Below, in pieces: positions 4,168 through 5,826 of a stretch of 5,826 nucleotides of DNA. A program made the translations under genes and the position numbers. Under the pieces are notes generated by a model. It was not told the DNA's origin. It saw only the letters and a list, made by a program, of their open reading frames with translations, and did not search any database. The number at the start of each line of letters is the position of its first letter. Position 1 is the first letter of the stretch. Origin of the DNA: JAMLGJ01 sp047972145 (lineage in GTDB: Bacteria > Actinomycetota > Acidimicrobiia > Acidimicrobiales > Microtrichaceae); the NCBI GenBank assembly GCA_047972145.1, contig JBKEAI010000271.1:1-5826 (forward strand). Reading direction: 5' to 3'.

Positions 4168-5826
4168 GGCATCCTCCGCCGCGACCCGAACTCATCCTCA
4201 CCGAACTCAACGGTTTGCACCGGTCCGAACAGCGCAGCCAGATGCGCATCGGTTTCGGTCGCCGGAACTCCCCAACGTTGCCGAGATGCCGCCCGAATCG
4301 CACCTGCTGCACCAGAAGATTCAGGTAGTGCTCGGGTGCGACCCGACGCGAACGGTTGCACCGTGCCATCGGTGAGCAGTGACACGTAGACGGCGTAGCG
4401 GTCCAACCCGGCGATGTCCTCCGGGGTGAGTTCACGGTGACCCTCGGCAACGACCCGGGCGTCCCGGTGGGGCAACCGGAACACCACCCGACTGCGGGCA
4501 TTGGCCAACACTGCGTCGCGAACCTCGGTGGATAGCTGCCCGAGGTGCTGGTGCGACAACGTCATGCCAACCCCGAGACCGCGGGCCTGCGCGAGCACGT
4601 CGGCCATGTCGCTCGGCAGATTCAGGTAGTCCTGGAACTCGTCGATGAACACCATCACCGGATGCCGCCGTTCCGGATCGATGCGGCTACGGGCCTGGGT
4701 GTGTTGCCACAGCTGGGCCACCAACAGTGAACCGAGCAGTCCGGCCGTCTCCGCACCGAGGGAGCCTTTGGCCAGGTTGACCAGCAGCGTCTTGCGCTGG
4801 GTGAACACCTGGGACAGATCGAAACGTGGTTCGGGCTGGCCGAGGATGGCTCGCAGTGCGGGGCGGAGAATGAAGCTGCGTAGCTTGTTCATGACGGGTG
4901 CGAGCACTTGGGTCCGGTTCTCCACTGATAGCGAGTCGAACCAGGCCCAGAAGCTCGCCAACCCCCACGGGTCACGCTTCACCGCTTCACCCACGACACT
5001 TCGCCGGTAGACGTCATCTACGAACAGCTGCGGCAACCCGATGAGTGAGGCCCCGGGTTGACCGGCCAGGGTCAACAACCCGGCATGCAGGACGTCGTTG
5101 GTCCGTGGCCCCCAGGAATCACGCCACAGGTTGTGCATCGTCCCGAGCAACTGATCGACCACCAGCTCCCGCTGCGAACCACGGGCAGTCGCTAGCGGAT
5201 TCAACCCGACCGGCGCGGTGAGGTCGGATGCGTCGAGCACCACGATGTCGCTCTGGCGTTGAGCCGGAACACGGTCGAGGATGTCGGCCACCAGATCGCC
5301 CTTCGGTTCGATAACCACTATCGCCCTACCAGCGGCGATGTCCTGGAGTGCAAGGTTGGCCAGCAGGTGAGACTTGCCTGACCCCGTCGGTGCCAGCACA
5401 TGCAGGTGCTGCATCGCGTCAGCTGGTCGCAACACCAACAGGCCGTCTCGCCCTGGGTAGGTGGCCTCGCCAATCACCCGCAACTGATCTCCGACACGGG
5501 TCGAATCCAGCGCCCGCACCACCTCGGGTGGCACCAGGCTGCGATGGGATGCTGGCAGTGGTCGTCCTGCTGTGTAGGTGACCCCGTCGATCACCGGTCC
5601 GTTGAACGGCCAGGCGATGAGCCCGGTCAACTCCGCAGCGTTGAGCACGCAGGGCCACTCGAACACCGGTGCCTGGCAGCTGATCAGCCGTCCCGGTACC
5701 CACGATCCCGGCACCAGGCGACGGACGAACCCGACCCCGGGTTGCCTGGTGACTTGCAGAGCCCCGAACACCCGATTCACCAGTTGGCGTTGCCGGCTCC
5801 GGGTCGCGGCTCGCACAGCGATCCGA
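4164..5826 (-). CDS. Type IV coupling protein-like ATPase (TraD/TraG/VirD4 type), C-terminal part, cut by window edge
   Basis: The frame is open to the right edge and ends at TGA 4164-4166. About 550 residues are visible counting from GTG 5814-5816, but sequence before that GTG is also open, so the true start is probably outside. Motifs, on that numbering: Walker A APTGSGKS (142-149), IEPKGDLV (169-176), GLNPLAT (204-210), Walker B VMVFIDEFQ (387-395) and SHQHLGQL (421-428), the last like the conserved Gln motif of coupling proteins. These hexameric ATPases sit at the membrane, recruit the DNA-relaxase complex and pump DNA into the conjugation channel. No membrane helix is visible in the part present; any would lie upstream of the window. 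Residues 440-540 retain the usual C-terminal pattern (HRELTPEDIAGLDRYAVYV). It heads the run of ATGA-overlapped genes. The ATPase class is certain; a HerA-like packaging or helicase role is a less likely alternative. Confidence 0.9.
   Translation of the reverse strand, partial: RIAVRAATRSRQRQLVNRVFGALQVTRQPGVGFVRRLVPGSWVPGRLISCQAPVFEWPCVLNAAELTGLIAWPFNGPVIDGVTYTAGRPLPASHRSLVPPEVVRALDSTRVGDQLRVIGEATYPGRDGLLVLRPADAMQHLHVLAPTGSGKSHLLANLALQDIAAGRAIVVIEPKGDLVADILDRVPAQRQSDIVVLDASDLTAPVGLNPLATARGSQRELVVDQLLGTMHNLWRDSWGPRTNDVLHAGLLTLAGQPGASLIGLPQLFVDDVYRRSVVGEAVKRDPWGLASFWAWFDSLSVENRTQVLAPVMNKLRSFILRPALRAILGQPEPRFDLSQVFTQRKTLLVNLAKGSLGAETAGLLGSLLVAQLWQHTQARSRIDPERRHPVMVFIDEFQDYLNLPSDMADVLAQARGLGVGMTLSHQHLGQLSTEVRDAVLANARSRVVFRLPHRDARVVAEGHRELTPEDIAGLDRYAVYVSLLTDGTVQPFASGRTRALPESSGAAGAIRAASRQRWGVPATETDAHLAALFGPVQTVEFGEDEFGSRRRMP
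4173..4177 (-). promoter_or_regulatory. Ribosome binding site of the 40-codon ORF
   Basis: Minus-strand GGAGG lies 5 nt before ATG 4165-4167, within the last codons of the coupling ATPase gene (SRRRMP end). Confidence 0.45.

Noticed and set aside
4317..4630. 13-bp direct repeat AGATTCAGGTAGT at 4317-4329 and 4618-4630.
   Set aside because: Both copies are inside the coupling ATPase gene in different frames; one such match is expected by chance in a window of this size.
5814..5816. GTG as the true start of the coupling ATPase.
   Set aside because: The frame stays open to the window edge upstream and no ribosome binding site can be assessed, so the gene is treated as partial.

Overview
The window looks like part of an integrative and conjugative element (or a conjugative plasmid) from a high-GC Gram-positive bacterium, most likely an actinomycete. 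This rests on the GC-rich sequence, strong third-position GC in most genes, GGAGG-type ribosome binding sites and the family combination. No rRNA, tRNA or other species-specific marker is present, so the genus cannot be named.

Every supported gene lies on the minus strand and reads from the right edge to the left. In transcription order: (1) a type IV coupling-protein-like ATPase, cut by the right edge (4164-5826); (2) a 40-codon ORF, arginine- and tryptophan-rich, that fills the gap to the next gene (4045-4167); (3) a replication-relaxation family protein (3260-4048); (4) a DNA methyltransferase of the N4-cytosine/N6-adenine family (2187-3263); (5) an ArdA antirestriction protein (1552-2124); (6) a small one-helix membrane protein (1270-1509), followed by a possible terminator; (7) an XRE-type regulator with a possible promoter and operator of its own (805-1161); (8) a large serine recombinase, cut by the left edge (1-803).

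The first four genes are joined by three consecutive ATGA stop/start overlaps, which suggests translational coupling. The layout reads as a transfer module (ATPase and replication-relaxation protein) followed by a protection module (methyltransferase and ArdA) that would help incoming DNA survive restriction. A separately promoted integration/excision module (XRE regulator and recombinase, 1 nt apart) comes last. The least expected features are the 40-codon ORF at 4045-4167 and a perfect 11-bp inverted repeat inside the first 20 codons of the recombinase (751-775). I see no CRISPR array, insertion sequence, RNA gene or recognisable attachment site, and no plus-strand gene.
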